Assembly: GCF_017656155.1 (NCBI RefSeq)
Contig: NZ_JACDOH010000004.1
Location: 124,001 to 188,000, forward strand
Length of the DNA stretch: 64,000 bases
Direction of reading: 5' to 3'
DNA from: Thermosyntropha sp.
GTDB taxonomy: Bacteria; Bacillota; Syntrophomonadia; Syntrophomonadales; Syntrophomonadaceae
Position 1 is the stretch's first letter, and the number at the start of each line of letters is the position of its first letter. The position numbers and the translations under genes are program-made. Under the pieces are notes generated by a model. It was not told where the DNA came from. It saw only the letters and a list, made by a program, of their open reading frames with translations, and did not search any database. Below, one piece after another: positions 1 through 8,168 of this stretch.

Positions 1-2
1 AA

Positions 3-932
3 GACGAATATGAAGGAACTTATACCGACCAGGCCAAAGTCTATCTTCCGGTAAAAGGGAAAGGAGAAAATGACGACGAACTTACCCCCCGAATAATTCT
101 TGAAAATTATGACTTTCCATATTATATAGAAGCCGGGCAGGAATTTCCCTTGACCCTGTCTTTCTTTAACACCAGTCCTAATAAAGCGGTAAAAAATATA
201 AAAATAACTTTAAATTCGGAAAATCAAGCCTTTATGCCAGTAGGAAGCAGCAATACCATCTATATTTCGGAAATTGGACCAGAACAGCATATTGAAAAAA
301 CTTTAACCTTGAAAACCAAATTCGATACAGAATCCAAGATTTATAGTCTTAATCTGAACATTAATTATCAGGACAATAGTGGTGCCAAACTGACTGAAGA
401 AGAAATGATAAGCATTCCGATAGAGCAGGAGACTATCCTCAATATTTCCTCCATAGAACTTCCTCAGGAAATATATGCAGGATCTCCGATAAGCCTTTCC
501 GTAGATTTTTACAATATGGGAAGGTCACTAATCCGCAATCTGTTAGTCAAAATTGAAGGGAATTTCGATGTTCAAGACGGCACCCTTTTTATCGGTAATC
601 TTGAACCCGGAAAAAGCAACTATTATGATGCGACTATTTTTCCACGTGAGGAAGGAGCAACTGAAGGAAAAATAATTTTTACATATGAAGACAATGGAGG
701 ACGCAATTATACGGTTGAAAAACCTTTTAAACTCAATGTAATGGCTGCTCCCGAGCCGCCTCCCATGCCTGAACCAGAATTTCCTCCCCAAGAAAAAGGG
801 ACATCAAAAAATAAAAAATTGCTTACCGGCGGAGGAATTCTGACACTGATTTTTATCTCAGGGATAGTAATCTATCGCCGGCGCAAAAAAAGAAAAAAGT
901 TAGAGGAAGTTGATATTGATGAAGAATTATGA
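3..932 (+). CDS. Membrane-anchored beta-sandwich exporter accessory protein (5' partial)
   Basis: The reading frame is open from the left edge of the window, so the N-terminus is missing. The visible part contains two repeated beta-rich stretches of the CARDB/COG1361 type. Each ends in a glycine-containing loop such as IGNLEPGKS, the pattern of extracellular Ig-like domains. A Pro/Glu-rich linker (PEPPPMPEPEFPP) follows, then one hydrophobic segment (LLTGGGILTLIFISGIVIYR) and a basic/acidic tail, so the bulk should lie outside the membrane. It overlaps the downstream permease by 14 bases, which suggests an accessory subunit of that exporter. Substrate unknown; the domain naming is by pattern only. 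Confidence 0.7.
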   Translation, partial: DEYEGTYTDQAKVYLPVKGKGENDDELTPRIILENYDFPYYIEAGQEFPLTLSFFNTSPNKAVKNIKITLNSENQAFMPVGSSNTIYISEIGPEQHIEKTLTLKTKFDTESKIYSLNLNINYQDNSGAKLTEEEMISIPIEQETILNISSIELPQEIYAGSPISLSVDFYNMGRSLIRNLLVKIEGNFDVQDGTLFIGNLEPGKSNYYDATIFPREEGATEGKIIFTYEDNGGRNYTVEKPFKLNVMAAPEPPPMPEPEFPPQEKGTSKNKKLLTGGGILTLIFISGIVIYRRRKKRKKLEEVDIDEEL

Positions 933-2244
933 TTTGCTCCTGATGAGCTGGCAAAGTCTTAAAAGGCGCAAGGTTCGCACCATTCTCACAATAATAGGTG
1001 TAATAATAGGAACCTGCTCTATCGTAGTCATGCTTTCCCTAGGCATAGCCATGGATCAAAATTTTAAAGAACAGATCGCATCGATGGGAGATCTTACTAT
1101 TATAAACGTAAATGCTGAACATTATGGCCCCGAACCAAACCCGGCAAACAAAAATCGTCCCAAGCTAGACGACAATGCGGTTGCCACCTTTTCCAAAATA
1201 GAAGGCGTTAAAGCGGTAATGCCCCAGAAAAGGGCTTATTACCGTATCGCTGCTGGCAAAATGGTAAGCGATGTGCAGGTTATAGGTGTAAATCCCGAAA
1301 CCTTAAAAGAATTTGACTTTAAAATCGATAAAGGGCGTCTTTTAACCCCGACCGACAAAGAAGCCTTAATATTCGGCAGCTATGTAAGCCAAAGTTTTTT
1401 CAATCCTCGCTTAAAAAACCCTCATATGTATGGTCCAGTAAACGTAAATCTTTTAAGCAGCAAACTGCTTCTCACAGCTGATTTTGGATACGGACAAAGG
1501 CAAAGAAGCAACGATGACCCTGATTTCAAACCTCCTCCAGTACACGAAGTAAAAGGAGTAGGGATATTAAAAGAAAGCAATGATGAAAAAGCATACTGTG
1601 CATATATCAATATAGCCTATCTGGAAAAAATACTGGCTGAAGATGAGCGGCAAAGCTTGCAAAACCGTGAAAGGAAAAATATTCGTCAAAACCAGAACAA
1701 ATATGATGTTATAAAAGTAAAATGCCATGATTTTCGGGATGTTCAAAAAGTACAGGAACAGATTAAAGCTATGGGCTATCAGACTTACAGCCTAACTGAA
1801 ATGATTGAATCCATGAAAAAAGCTTCCCGGGTTATGCAGCTTATATTAGGCGGAATAGGTGCCATAAGCCTTTTAGTAGCTGCTTTAGGCATAACCAATA
1901 CCATGATAATGAGCATATATGAACGCACTCGGGAAATCGGAGTAATAAAAGTCCTGGGAGCAGAATTAAATGACATTAAAAAGATGTTCCTTTTAGAAGC
2001 AGGAATGATTGGATTTATTGGGGGAATTATAGGAGTCCTATTGAGCTATATTATCTCCTTTGTTTTAAATAAAATTGGGGCTGGAATGATGGAAGGCATG
2101 GGCAGTTCCAAACTATCTGTAATTCCAGTTTACCTTGCTTTCGGAGCAATAGCCTTTGCCACACTGGTAGGTTTAATCTCCGGCTATTCTCCTGCCCGTC
2201 GGGCCATGAATCTCAGCGTTTTAGAAGCAATCCGAACCGAATAG
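919..2244 (+). CDS. MacB/FtsX-type ABC transporter permease
   Basis: This is a permease of the MacB family: an N-terminal helix after SWQSLKRRKVRTILTIIGVIIG, a large extracytoplasmic MacB_PCD domain, then three C-terminal helices with the conserved segment GALGITNTMIMSIYERTREIG and the ending PARRAMNLSVLEAIRTE. Such permeases do mechanotransmission or lipoprotein/peptide export with a separate ATPase, which is not here and may lie upstream of the window. ATG at 919 is preferred over upstream TTG codons because GAGGAAG sits about 10 bases before it. A terminator-like hairpin follows. Function beyond the family is not inferable. Confidence 0.85.
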   Translation: MKNYDLLLMSWQSLKRRKVRTILTIIGVIIGTCSIVVMLSLGIAMDQNFKEQIASMGDLTIINVNAEHYGPEPNPANKNRPKLDDNAVATFSKIEGVKAVMPQKRAYYRIAAGKMVSDVQVIGVNPETLKEFDFKIDKGRLLTPTDKEALIFGSYVSQSFFNPRLKNPHMYGPVNVNLLSSKLLLTADFGYGQRQRSNDDPDFKPPPVHEVKGVGILKESNDEKAYCAYINIAYLEKILAEDERQSLQNRERKNIRQNQNKYDVIKVKCHDFRDVQKVQEQIKAMGYQTYSLTEMIESMKKASRVMQLILGGIGAISLLVAALGITNTMIMSIYERTREIGVIKVLGAELNDIKKMFLLEAGMIGFIGGIIGVLLSYIISFVLNKIGAGMMEGMGSSKLSVIPVYLAFGAIAFATLVGLISGYSPARRAMNLSVLEAIRTE

Positions 2245-2333
2245 CAAGAGAGTAGTCTGTTCCCTTAATTTGTAAAAATTCACCTTAAACTTATTCTTAC
2301 TAAAAATTACACTTAATAACACTTTAGTAGGTT

Positions 2334-2362
2334 ACTGAGGGTTTTTGAGATCCTCAGTTTCC
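2334..2362 (+). terminator. Hairpin after the permease gene
   Basis: Stem ACTGAGG (2334-2340) pairs with CCTCAGT (2352-2358), followed by TTCCTT. It lies about 90 bases past the permease stop, on the strand that would end the + transcript. The T-tract is short, so this is a probable rather than certain intrinsic terminator. Confidence 0.5.
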
Positions 2363-2446
2363 TTAAAACAGCAAGTTCTAATTCCTTATCAGCAAAAATC
2401 TTTTTAATCTGCCATTTTCCATGGTTAACTTATTTTCTTTAATCTC

Positions 2447-2480
2447 AGGCTGTCAACAAAGTAAAGGGCAACAGCCTCTT
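2447..2480 (+). terminator. Second weak hairpin before the IS remnant
   Basis: AGGCTGT (2447-2453) pairs with ACAGCCT (2471-2477) across a 17-base loop, followed by CTTT. It could be a backup terminator or an IS flank. The rest of 2245-2503 shows no gene. Confidence 0.3.
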
Positions 2481-2503
2481 TAGAGTCTAATTAAAAAAAA
2501 AGA

Positions 2504-2556
2504 GGTTCTTTGTCAATAGTTGGGGCGACAGGTATTTGGTCTAATTTCTGTCGCCC
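2504..2556. repeat. ISL3-type insertion-sequence end with hairpin
   Basis: From 2504 the sequence GGTTCTTTGTCAATAGT resembles the terminal inverted repeat typical of ISL3-family elements (GGxTCTTTGTCA). Inside it, GGGCGACAG (2523-2531) pairs with CTGTCGCCC (2548-2556). This marks the transposase-3' end of the decayed element. I did not find a matching opposite end. Confidence 0.5.
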
Positions 2557-2569
2557 TCTTGTTATTATG

Positions 2570-3290
2570 TGCAGCAATGTAATATGCGATTGCTAAGTCT
2601 ATCAAATTTTCTAAATCCAAACGCATCTCTTTTTATAACTTTAATTTTTGTTATTAAACCCTTCTACACAGCCTTTATTATAAAGAACATCAAAATAATT
2701 CAATATTTTTCCAGTTGGTTATAGTTTTGGCTAGATAAAAAAATTCCTCAATGTTATATAGGTTATATAGCTTTACCAGCTTCAACTACTTTGAAAGTTT
2801 TCTTTTAGCTTCTGCAAAGTTGCCAGAATAAACAAAATCAATGACATTAGACTTTATAGGATCAACTAATCTGCAATGATATTTGCCTTTTTCAGTAGTT
2901 TCTTTAAATTCATTGATAGATAATACTTTCGGAAATGCATCAGGTTTATATGATAAAAAATCAAATATTCTAGCTACAGTGCAACTAGAAATGCCAAAAT
3001 CCTTTGCAATTGATTTCATGCTGTAGTTGCCGCAAATCTTTTCAATAATGGCTTTAATTAAAAGTTTGGTCATTCGCTAATATTTTCCACAAAATCAGCT
3101 TCTGTTTTCTGCAATCATGAACTTTTCGAGTGATTGTCCCACAGAAAGGACATTTATGAGATTTTACCGGTTTTGATATGCTTATTTCACAACGATCTTC
3201 AAAATGATAAACACCATCAATACTTATATCTTCCAAAAAAGAAAATTCTTGATAAAATGATATTGCATTTGGAAGAATACCTCCCTTACC
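2570..3290 (-). pseudogene. Decayed ISL3-family transposase
   Basis: Fragments of one ISL3 transposase can be read on the minus strand in several frames. First comes a zinc-ribbon N-terminus (SHKCPFCGTITRKVHDCRKQ, about 3160-3100). Then, after a frameshift and deletion, a helix-turn-helix (MKSIAKDFGISSCTVARIFD) and the DDE start (LSINEFK, where the family has IDEF). In 2740-2590 come KILNYFDVLYNKGCVEGFNN and, in another frame, KVIKRDAFGFRKFDRLSNRI, the conserved family C-terminus. At least three frame breaks and a missing middle make it inactive. It lies directly beside the CRISPR array; 3291-3466 shows nothing further. Confidence 0.75.
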
Positions 3291-3466
3291 AGGGGTTTTG
3301 GGTGGCTATCACAGGTATTCGACCAAATGCTTTTTATTTTCCTCTTTCTCCATTTCCATGACACATACAGAATTCTTCAGGTAGCATCTAACCTATTCTT
3401 AGTGTTTTTTTGTTTTATGTAAAATAGCTACTACCAACTCCAACACAACTACTACTTCATTTCCAG

Positions 3467-3962
3467 GTTTCAATTCCTCATAGGTAGGCTAAAAACTAAT
3501 CCGTATGAAGGCGGTGTAAACGATACATTTGGGTTTCAATTCCTCATAGGTAGTCTAAAAACTTGCAGGCTCATTGAATCTTATTGCATATCCTTCCAGT
3601 TTCAATTCCTCATAGGTAGGCTAAAAACTTACCATTTTTTATCGCTAAAAAACACATTTTATCGGGTTTCAATTCCTCATAGGTAGGCTAAAAACGAGGC
3701 GAGGAAAAATCTAGTTTATATTCGCGAATGTTGTTTCAATTCCTCATAGGTAGGCTAAAAACATAAAATCATTTTAAATTAAATAAACAAACACCCATGT
3801 TTCAATTCCTCATAGGTAGGCTAAAAACTTTTATAAGTGGTTTAGAAGGAAGGATGGACGAACTTGTTTCAATTCCTCATAGGTAGGCTAAAAACTCCAC
3901 TTTATTCCCCCTGAATCCAAGTCCCAGGGCTGGTTTCAATTCCTCATAGGTAGGCTAAAAAC
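3467..3962 (-). CRISPR. CRISPR array, 8 repeats and 7 spacers
   Basis: Eight 30-bp repeats start at 3467, 3533, 3599, 3666, 3733, 3799, 3866 and 3933, separated by unique spacers of 36-37 bp. On the + strand the repeat begins GTTTCAATTCC and ends GGCTAAAAAC. On the minus strand it ends in ATTGAAAC, the usual 8-nt 5' tag of Cas6-processed crRNAs, and a promoter lies at the high-coordinate side, so transcription is on the minus strand. Repeat 2 (3533-3562) has one substitution (TAGTCT for TAGGCT); the other seven are identical. The array sits immediately downstream of the type III operon. No adaptation genes or Cas6 are in the window. Confidence 0.97.
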
Positions 3963-4037
3963 CCGTTGAAATACCCATAAAAAAAATAAAACTTTATTTC
4001 GCTAAAATATTTAATTTAAATTTCATTTCTGTTCCTC

Positions 4038-4065
4038 ATTTTAACATACAACTCAGAGTATGCAA
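4038..4065 (-). promoter_or_regulatory. Promoter of the CRISPR array
   Basis: On the minus strand TTGCAT (4065-4060) and TAAAAT (4043-4038) are separated by 16 bases, a good sigma-A match. Transcription would start near 4031, about 70 bases before the first repeat. It fixes the direction of pre-crRNA synthesis. Confidence 0.6.
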
Positions 4066-4094
4066 GTATTTTCGTGAAATAAAACGATATTTAA

Positions 4095-4146
4095 AATTGT
4101 TGTCGACCTCCGGGATTTTTTGCATTATTAGAGGTCGACAACAATT
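4095..4146. repeat. Perfect 16-bp inverted repeat in the leader
   Basis: AATTGTTGTCGACCTC (4095-4110) is exactly complementary to GAGGTCGACAACAATT (4131-4146), with a 20-base loop. It lies 45 bases past the stop codon of the last cas gene. It is not followed by a clear T-tract on the minus strand, so a protein-binding or integration role in the leader is as likely as termination. Confidence 0.8.
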
Positions 4147-4190
4147 CTTATAAATATCAAACATTATTATATTAACAATTTTTTGAATAA

Positions 4191-6215
4191 TCAATTACGA
4201 TTAGATACGATTTGACTTGGTCTTGGCAAAACAGGCCTCTCTTTGAATTCATTATGTTTCTTTCCATTATCAGCACAATATTCTATCATCATATACCTCG
4301 TTTTTTCCAGCCAGTTCTCTTTGTTGGTATTCTCCCAATTCAACATAGCCTTCAGTTCTTTCATCCGCGTAAAATCCCAAAGTGAAGAAAACTTATTTGC
4401 TTCTTTGGAATAAATCCTTTCTATAACATATTTTTCAAAAGCCTTTTTGAAATCCTCAAACTGCTGTCCCTGTACCTCATTAACGGACAACTCCCATTCA
4501 TTTCCCGCAAAAAGCTTTTTATACCTTTTTTGCCTGTCAATAAGGAAAAGAACAGGTTTTATGGAAATACTCCCAAGTCCAAGCGGTTTACCCATACCAA
4601 TCTTGTGATAATGCTTTTCCGGCAAATCTAATACAAAAAGCAAAGCTCCCAATTCCTCGCGCGAAAGATTTTCAAAGCGTACACGTGATTTAAATTTTAT
4701 TCCAGGTTTAACAGGTCTTATTATAGTATACTGGTTTTTCTTATGTTCCCAGAATAGGTATTTTCTTAATTCTTCTTTTATTTCTTCTGGAAGTTTTGCA
4801 AATTCCTTTTTTATAGTTATTTTGTTATTATGAAATGAAACAAACTCCCATTGATTATCCAGTAAACATGATCCATTTAGCTTCTTTTCTTTTAAAAATT
4901 TTTCAAAATCTGATTTATTTACTACTATTTCTTTTGCCTTCCAGTATTCATCATTTTTTATAAAGGTCTTTCTATGCCAATAAAATTTATAACCTCTAAT
5001 TAATGCAGAACTGTCATTCCAATGGCTTAATTTATCTTTAGGTGTATTTACTCCATCTGGTTCTTGCTCTAAATAATGCTGAAAGGTAGTAGGTTTAGGG
5101 GTAGCAAGAATTTGAGGAAAAGCCTCTTCCAAGAATATTTCTTCCTGATTTTCAACAAGTTCCGCATCTTCAAAAAAAACCCTTGTTGCAAATCTTCCTT
5201 CTTTGCCAAAAATAGCTTCGGCAAAATCTACTATCTCTTCTAACTTTAAATTCTCTGGTATATGATCACCAATAGCCAATTCATACGGAAGACGAAAAAA
5301 TCCAGTATGCCCAAAAGCTTTAATTTGCTGGTTATCATCCATTATGTAAAATACAGGAACCCCATCCTTATTTTTCTCAAGTATTTTTAACACATCAAAT
5401 TTCTCATCTCGATTAAAATCATTTTTATACTGGTAAATTTTTTCTTCTTCTACAATTATGCCTTTATCTTGTGCCTCATTTATAACCCAATGCATATGTT
5501 TTTTAGTCCCAAATGCTCCAGAAACTATGAGATATCCTTTCTGCTGGTTTCTTCCGCTTTTAGTTAGTGAAATAGAATTAATTTTGGCATATTTTAATTT
5601 CAAACCACCTTTGCGCCTGCGATGGATATGCTCACCTACAGGTTCTGGTTTAAAATAAACTTCTTTAAATTCATAAGGTGTTATATTTCTTAATTCAGCC
5701 GGCAAATCACTAAAATCTATTCGGTAAATCTGGGTATTATTTATAATTTTAGAAGGATAGATCTTATATTCATTCTGTTTCTTTTTCATAATCCCTGCCG
5801 AAAATTTATAGCTACAACTATCACTCTCATTGACAAACATCTTTCTGTAGTCCTGTCCTAATCTCGATGTATCACCAACAGCTCTATAATACAGCCTTTT
5901 ATTATCATAAAAACTGAACTTGCCGAACGATGCAGTTTCTACAAGTGTTCTTACCATTCCCCTTATAGAACTCCCCGGTATTTTGGGTCTGTTATTTATA
6001 GAAAAAAAATCTGATTTTTGGCTTCTTATATACATAGGTGTTTTTGTTTCCATGTTAAGTTCTATATAACCTGAATATCTATCTCGAACAAAAAACTTGT
6101 CAAAATCCGGTATATCCTGAGCCGCTATTACACACTTATTTAATGGAACAAAATTATAAGGCGCCTTTGCCGGCACTCTTCTTTCCCCATTATTATTTCG
6201 TAAAGATCTGTTCAC
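4191..6215 (-). CDS. Type III-D RAMP protein, Cas7 with large insertion
   Basis: The 674-residue protein belongs to the TIGR03986-like RAMP family. It has an N-terminal RAMP motif KIPGSSIRG (78-86) and a C-terminal glycine-rich loop KIGMGKPLGLGSI (538-550). Some 450 residues of other sequence lie between these two halves of one ferredoxin-like Cas7 fold, the layout of the Cas7-insertion subunit of the Synechocystis III-Dv complex. By that analogy it would sit at the 3' end of the crRNA filament. No Asp equals the slicer Asp of Csm3 clearly, so it may be structural. It is the last gene of the operon, 3 bases after Csx19, and is followed by the CRISPR leader. Confidence 0.8.
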   Translation of the reverse strand: MNRSLRNNNGERRVPAKAPYNFVPLNKCVIAAQDIPDFDKFFVRDRYSGYIELNMETKTPMYIRSQKSDFFSINNRPKIPGSSIRGMVRTLVETASFGKFSFYDNKRLYYRAVGDTSRLGQDYRKMFVNESDSCSYKFSAGIMKKKQNEYKIYPSKIINNTQIYRIDFSDLPAELRNITPYEFKEVYFKPEPVGEHIHRRRKGGLKLKYAKINSISLTKSGRNQQKGYLIVSGAFGTKKHMHWVINEAQDKGIIVEEEKIYQYKNDFNRDEKFDVLKILEKNKDGVPVFYIMDDNQQIKAFGHTGFFRLPYELAIGDHIPENLKLEEIVDFAEAIFGKEGRFATRVFFEDAELVENQEEIFLEEAFPQILATPKPTTFQHYLEQEPDGVNTPKDKLSHWNDSSALIRGYKFYWHRKTFIKNDEYWKAKEIVVNKSDFEKFLKEKKLNGSCLLDNQWEFVSFHNNKITIKKEFAKLPEEIKEELRKYLFWEHKKNQYTIIRPVKPGIKFKSRVRFENLSREELGALLFVLDLPEKHYHKIGMGKPLGLGSISIKPVLFLIDRQKRYKKLFAGNEWELSVNEVQGQQFEDFKKAFEKYVIERIYSKEANKFSSLWDFTRMKELKAMLNWENTNKENWLEKTRYMMIEYCADNGKKHNEFKERPVLPRPSQIVSNRN

Positions 6216-6218
6216 TCT

Positions 6219-6788
6219 TTAATCCCCCCTAAATTCTAACTTAATGAACTGGCTGTCTATAAAACCTGCTTGTCCAATGGGATTATAACCTATATAATTC
6301 CTTGTATGTAAAACTAATCTTCCTCTGATTTCAGACTCTAATTGTTTTGGTATAATTTCTGCCGGGATAATATAGCGAATACCTCTATCCTCCCAAACCT
6401 CATAAAAATCCTCATCTAACTTTTTAAACTTTGTACCAAACATCACTTGCTTAGCATCTATAAATTCTAATTCTTTATCCCCCTGTTCATCTTCTTTTAT
6501 ATATCGGAAGTTAAAATATTTTTTGCCCTTCCACACATGCAGTTCTTCTCGACCGTTAAATGCTCTAAGCTTCAAAAGATACTTGTTAAAATCAGGCATC
6601 TGGTTTTTATAAAATTCTATTTTTTTGTTCCTTATTTTACCAAACAATACAGCATAATGCAGCCAGCAAACTACATATCCATTTGACATTAAGGCCAGTT
6701 TATGCAATATATCATCGGTAAAATCCTTGTCCTTGAAAAGCTGAAAGTTAACCCTGGTTTTTTCTATTTCATAAAGTTTCTCCATCAT
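6219..6788 (-). CDS. csx19: Type III-D protein Csx19
   Basis: This 189-residue protein lies between two RAMP genes, overlapping the upstream one by 4 bases. Its size, position and N-terminal pattern (helices, then LMSNGYVVCWLHYAVLFGKI and a beta-rich centre) fit the TIGR03984/Csx19 family, a subunit found only with type III-D effectors. In the Synechocystis III-Dv complex Csx19 is a structural component that contacts other backbone subunits; catalysis is not known. Sequence conservation in this family is low, so the call rests partly on context. Confidence 0.75.
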   Translation of the reverse strand: MMEKLYEIEKTRVNFQLFKDKDFTDDILHKLALMSNGYVVCWLHYAVLFGKIRNKKIEFYKNQMPDFNKYLLKLRAFNGREELHVWKGKKYFNFRYIKEDEQGDKELEFIDAKQVMFGTKFKKLDEDFYEVWEDRGIRYIIPAEIIPKQLESEIRGRLVLHTRNYIGYNPIGQAGFIDSQFIKLEFRGD

Positions 6789-8167
6789 TCTACCCCCAGT
6801 TCCTGCAATAAGCTTTTAACATAATCCTCCAGCTCATCCTTGCTCCCTTTTATCTCCAATTCTTTGTCATTTTTTCTTTTAAGAAAATATTCTTTTTTCC
6901 CATGTTTTAACAATGCTTCTTTTCCAATCAAAATACCTCTTCCAATATTTTTTTCTCCTCCTATCGGCAAATCTTCATTCCACAAGTCTTTTAAAACTAA
7001 CAGCAGCAGACCCACTTCCCAATTTTTTGCATTTTTTATGGTAATACATAAATTTATATTCTCTTCTTTATGCCATATTGGCTTTGATTGAAATAGCTTT
7101 CTCTCCACAACTCCACCGGTAAAACGGTCTATTTTTATTCTCGTTTGCTCTGCTTCTTCTATATTTTCTATAATGCTTTCTTCTACTATCATTCTGCTCT
7201 TTATTTTTTTCCCTGTTTCATTTTCCGTATCTGCAAAGCCGAAAAGATCATCCAGCTTGTTTTTTATTTCCTGTATAAAATTTTCTTCTCTTCCTTCTAA
7301 TAAAGTCTGAACTATTTTTACACTCCTGGCTTTTATGACTCCTTTCAGTGAAGTACCAGGCAAAACTGGTTTATCATTATATTTGATATGAACTTTGTCG
7401 GGATCTTTTGGATCAGTAGTATAGGAACTTATTATTAAGGAACTTTTTATAGAAAAAGAGGCTTTTAGAACAAAATCGCAGGTTTCTTTAGGAATGAGCT
7501 GTGGAATATCAGCAAGATTTATAGCACTAAATTTATCTTTCTTTGAAGAAGCCAAATATTGCAAATATTTTTCCCCATCCCGGGGGAATTCAAAACTGTA
7601 AACCTTGATTTCTTTGGCGAAAAATCTGCCAAAACCTTTAGTAGTTAAGGCTCCCAAACATACTTTTCCTTGTTCAAGTTCAGATAAAGCTGTTTTTAAT
7701 ATTTTCAAAAACATTTCCTTATTAAAGCCTTCTCTCAACGTCAGTTCTGCCTGTAAGCGAAAGTTCAAATCTCTATTCACTATCTCATAATCATATTTAG
7801 CCTTTTCTCGGGCAATGCCCGTTTTGGCTACTATCGCTACTCCATCCCGTATGCCCGTCAAACTACCATCCTTTTTTCCTATCAATTTGAGATCGCTTAC
7901 TGTAAAATGACTCTGGCAGACATTTCTTTTATCGGCATCAACAAAACCCCAAAATTGATTAAAAGATTCTTCATTTTCTACTAAAAAGTTACTTTCCAAA
8001 TGGTGCCGCAGTGCTCCTACAAAAGAAGTAGCAGGAATATAAGGATTACCTTTTTCATCCTTTAAAATTTCTACGTCTATAATATCTCCTTTGCCTGACC
8101 CTATAACAAAAGGTGATTTATTTTCAAGTATGCCGGTTATCACAATTTTACCAACAACTTTACTCAT
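6785..8167 (-). CDS. Type III-D double Cas7 (Cas7-2x)
   Basis: Two Csm3-like RAMP domains stand in tandem in 460 residues. Domain 1 (1-190) has SPFVIGSGKGDIID with candidate slicer Asp31, NPYIPATSFVGAL and a glycine loop LGALTTKGFGR (171-181). Domain 2 (230-415) has KPVLPGTSLKG (267-276) and PIGGEKNIGRG (401-411); its candidate acidic residues are Asp252, Asp255 and Asp257 in an exposed loop. In the Synechocystis III-Dv complex the equivalent protein carries two target-RNA cleavage sites. The gene starts 1 base after the upstream fusion gene ends and overlaps csx19 by 4 bases. Confidence 0.82.
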   Translation of the reverse strand: MSKVVGKIVITGILENKSPFVIGSGKGDIIDVEILKDEKGNPYIPATSFVGALRHHLESNFLVENEESFNQFWGFVDADKRNVCQSHFTVSDLKLIGKKDGSLTGIRDGVAIVAKTGIAREKAKYDYEIVNRDLNFRLQAELTLREGFNKEMFLKILKTALSELEQGKVCLGALTTKGFGRFFAKEIKVYSFEFPRDGEKYLQYLASSKKDKFSAINLADIPQLIPKETCDFVLKASFSIKSSLIISSYTTDPKDPDKVHIKYNDKPVLPGTSLKGVIKARSVKIVQTLLEGREENFIQEIKNKLDDLFGFADTENETGKKIKSRMIVEESIIENIEEAEQTRIKIDRFTGGVVERKLFQSKPIWHKEENINLCITIKNAKNWEVGLLLLVLKDLWNEDLPIGGEKNIGRGILIGKEALLKHGKKEYFLKRKNDKELEIKGSKDELEDYVKSLLQELGVE

Positions 8168-8168
8168 G

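Larger units (their letters stand above)
3963..4190 (-). other. CRISPR leader
   Basis: This AT-rich stretch lies between the last gene of the effector operon and the leader-proximal repeat (3933-3962). It contains a sigma-A-like promoter pointing into the array and a 16-bp inverted repeat. The orientation agrees with the ATTGAAAC end of the repeat on the minus strand. Confidence 0.7.

Noticed and set aside
2786-3236. Two short minus-strand frames taken as separate genes
   Set aside because: Both are pieces of one frameshifted ISL3 transposase.
3134-3361. 75-codon + strand open frame between the ISL3 remnant and the array
   Set aside because: It overlaps the transposase zinc-ribbon fragment in antisense, has no ribosome site and no family features.
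3497-3932. Self-targeting by the seven spacers within this window
   Set aside because: By eye no spacer matches another part of the window; only a genome-wide search could settle it.
3467-3962. + strand transcription of the array
   Set aside because: The ATTGAAAC end of the repeat, the promoter at 4038-4065 and the leader all indicate the minus strand.
6219-6788. Csx19-like gene as a separate Cas11 small subunit
   Set aside because: It is larger and beta-rich in the centre; the helical small-subunit-like segment is the tail of the upstream fusion.
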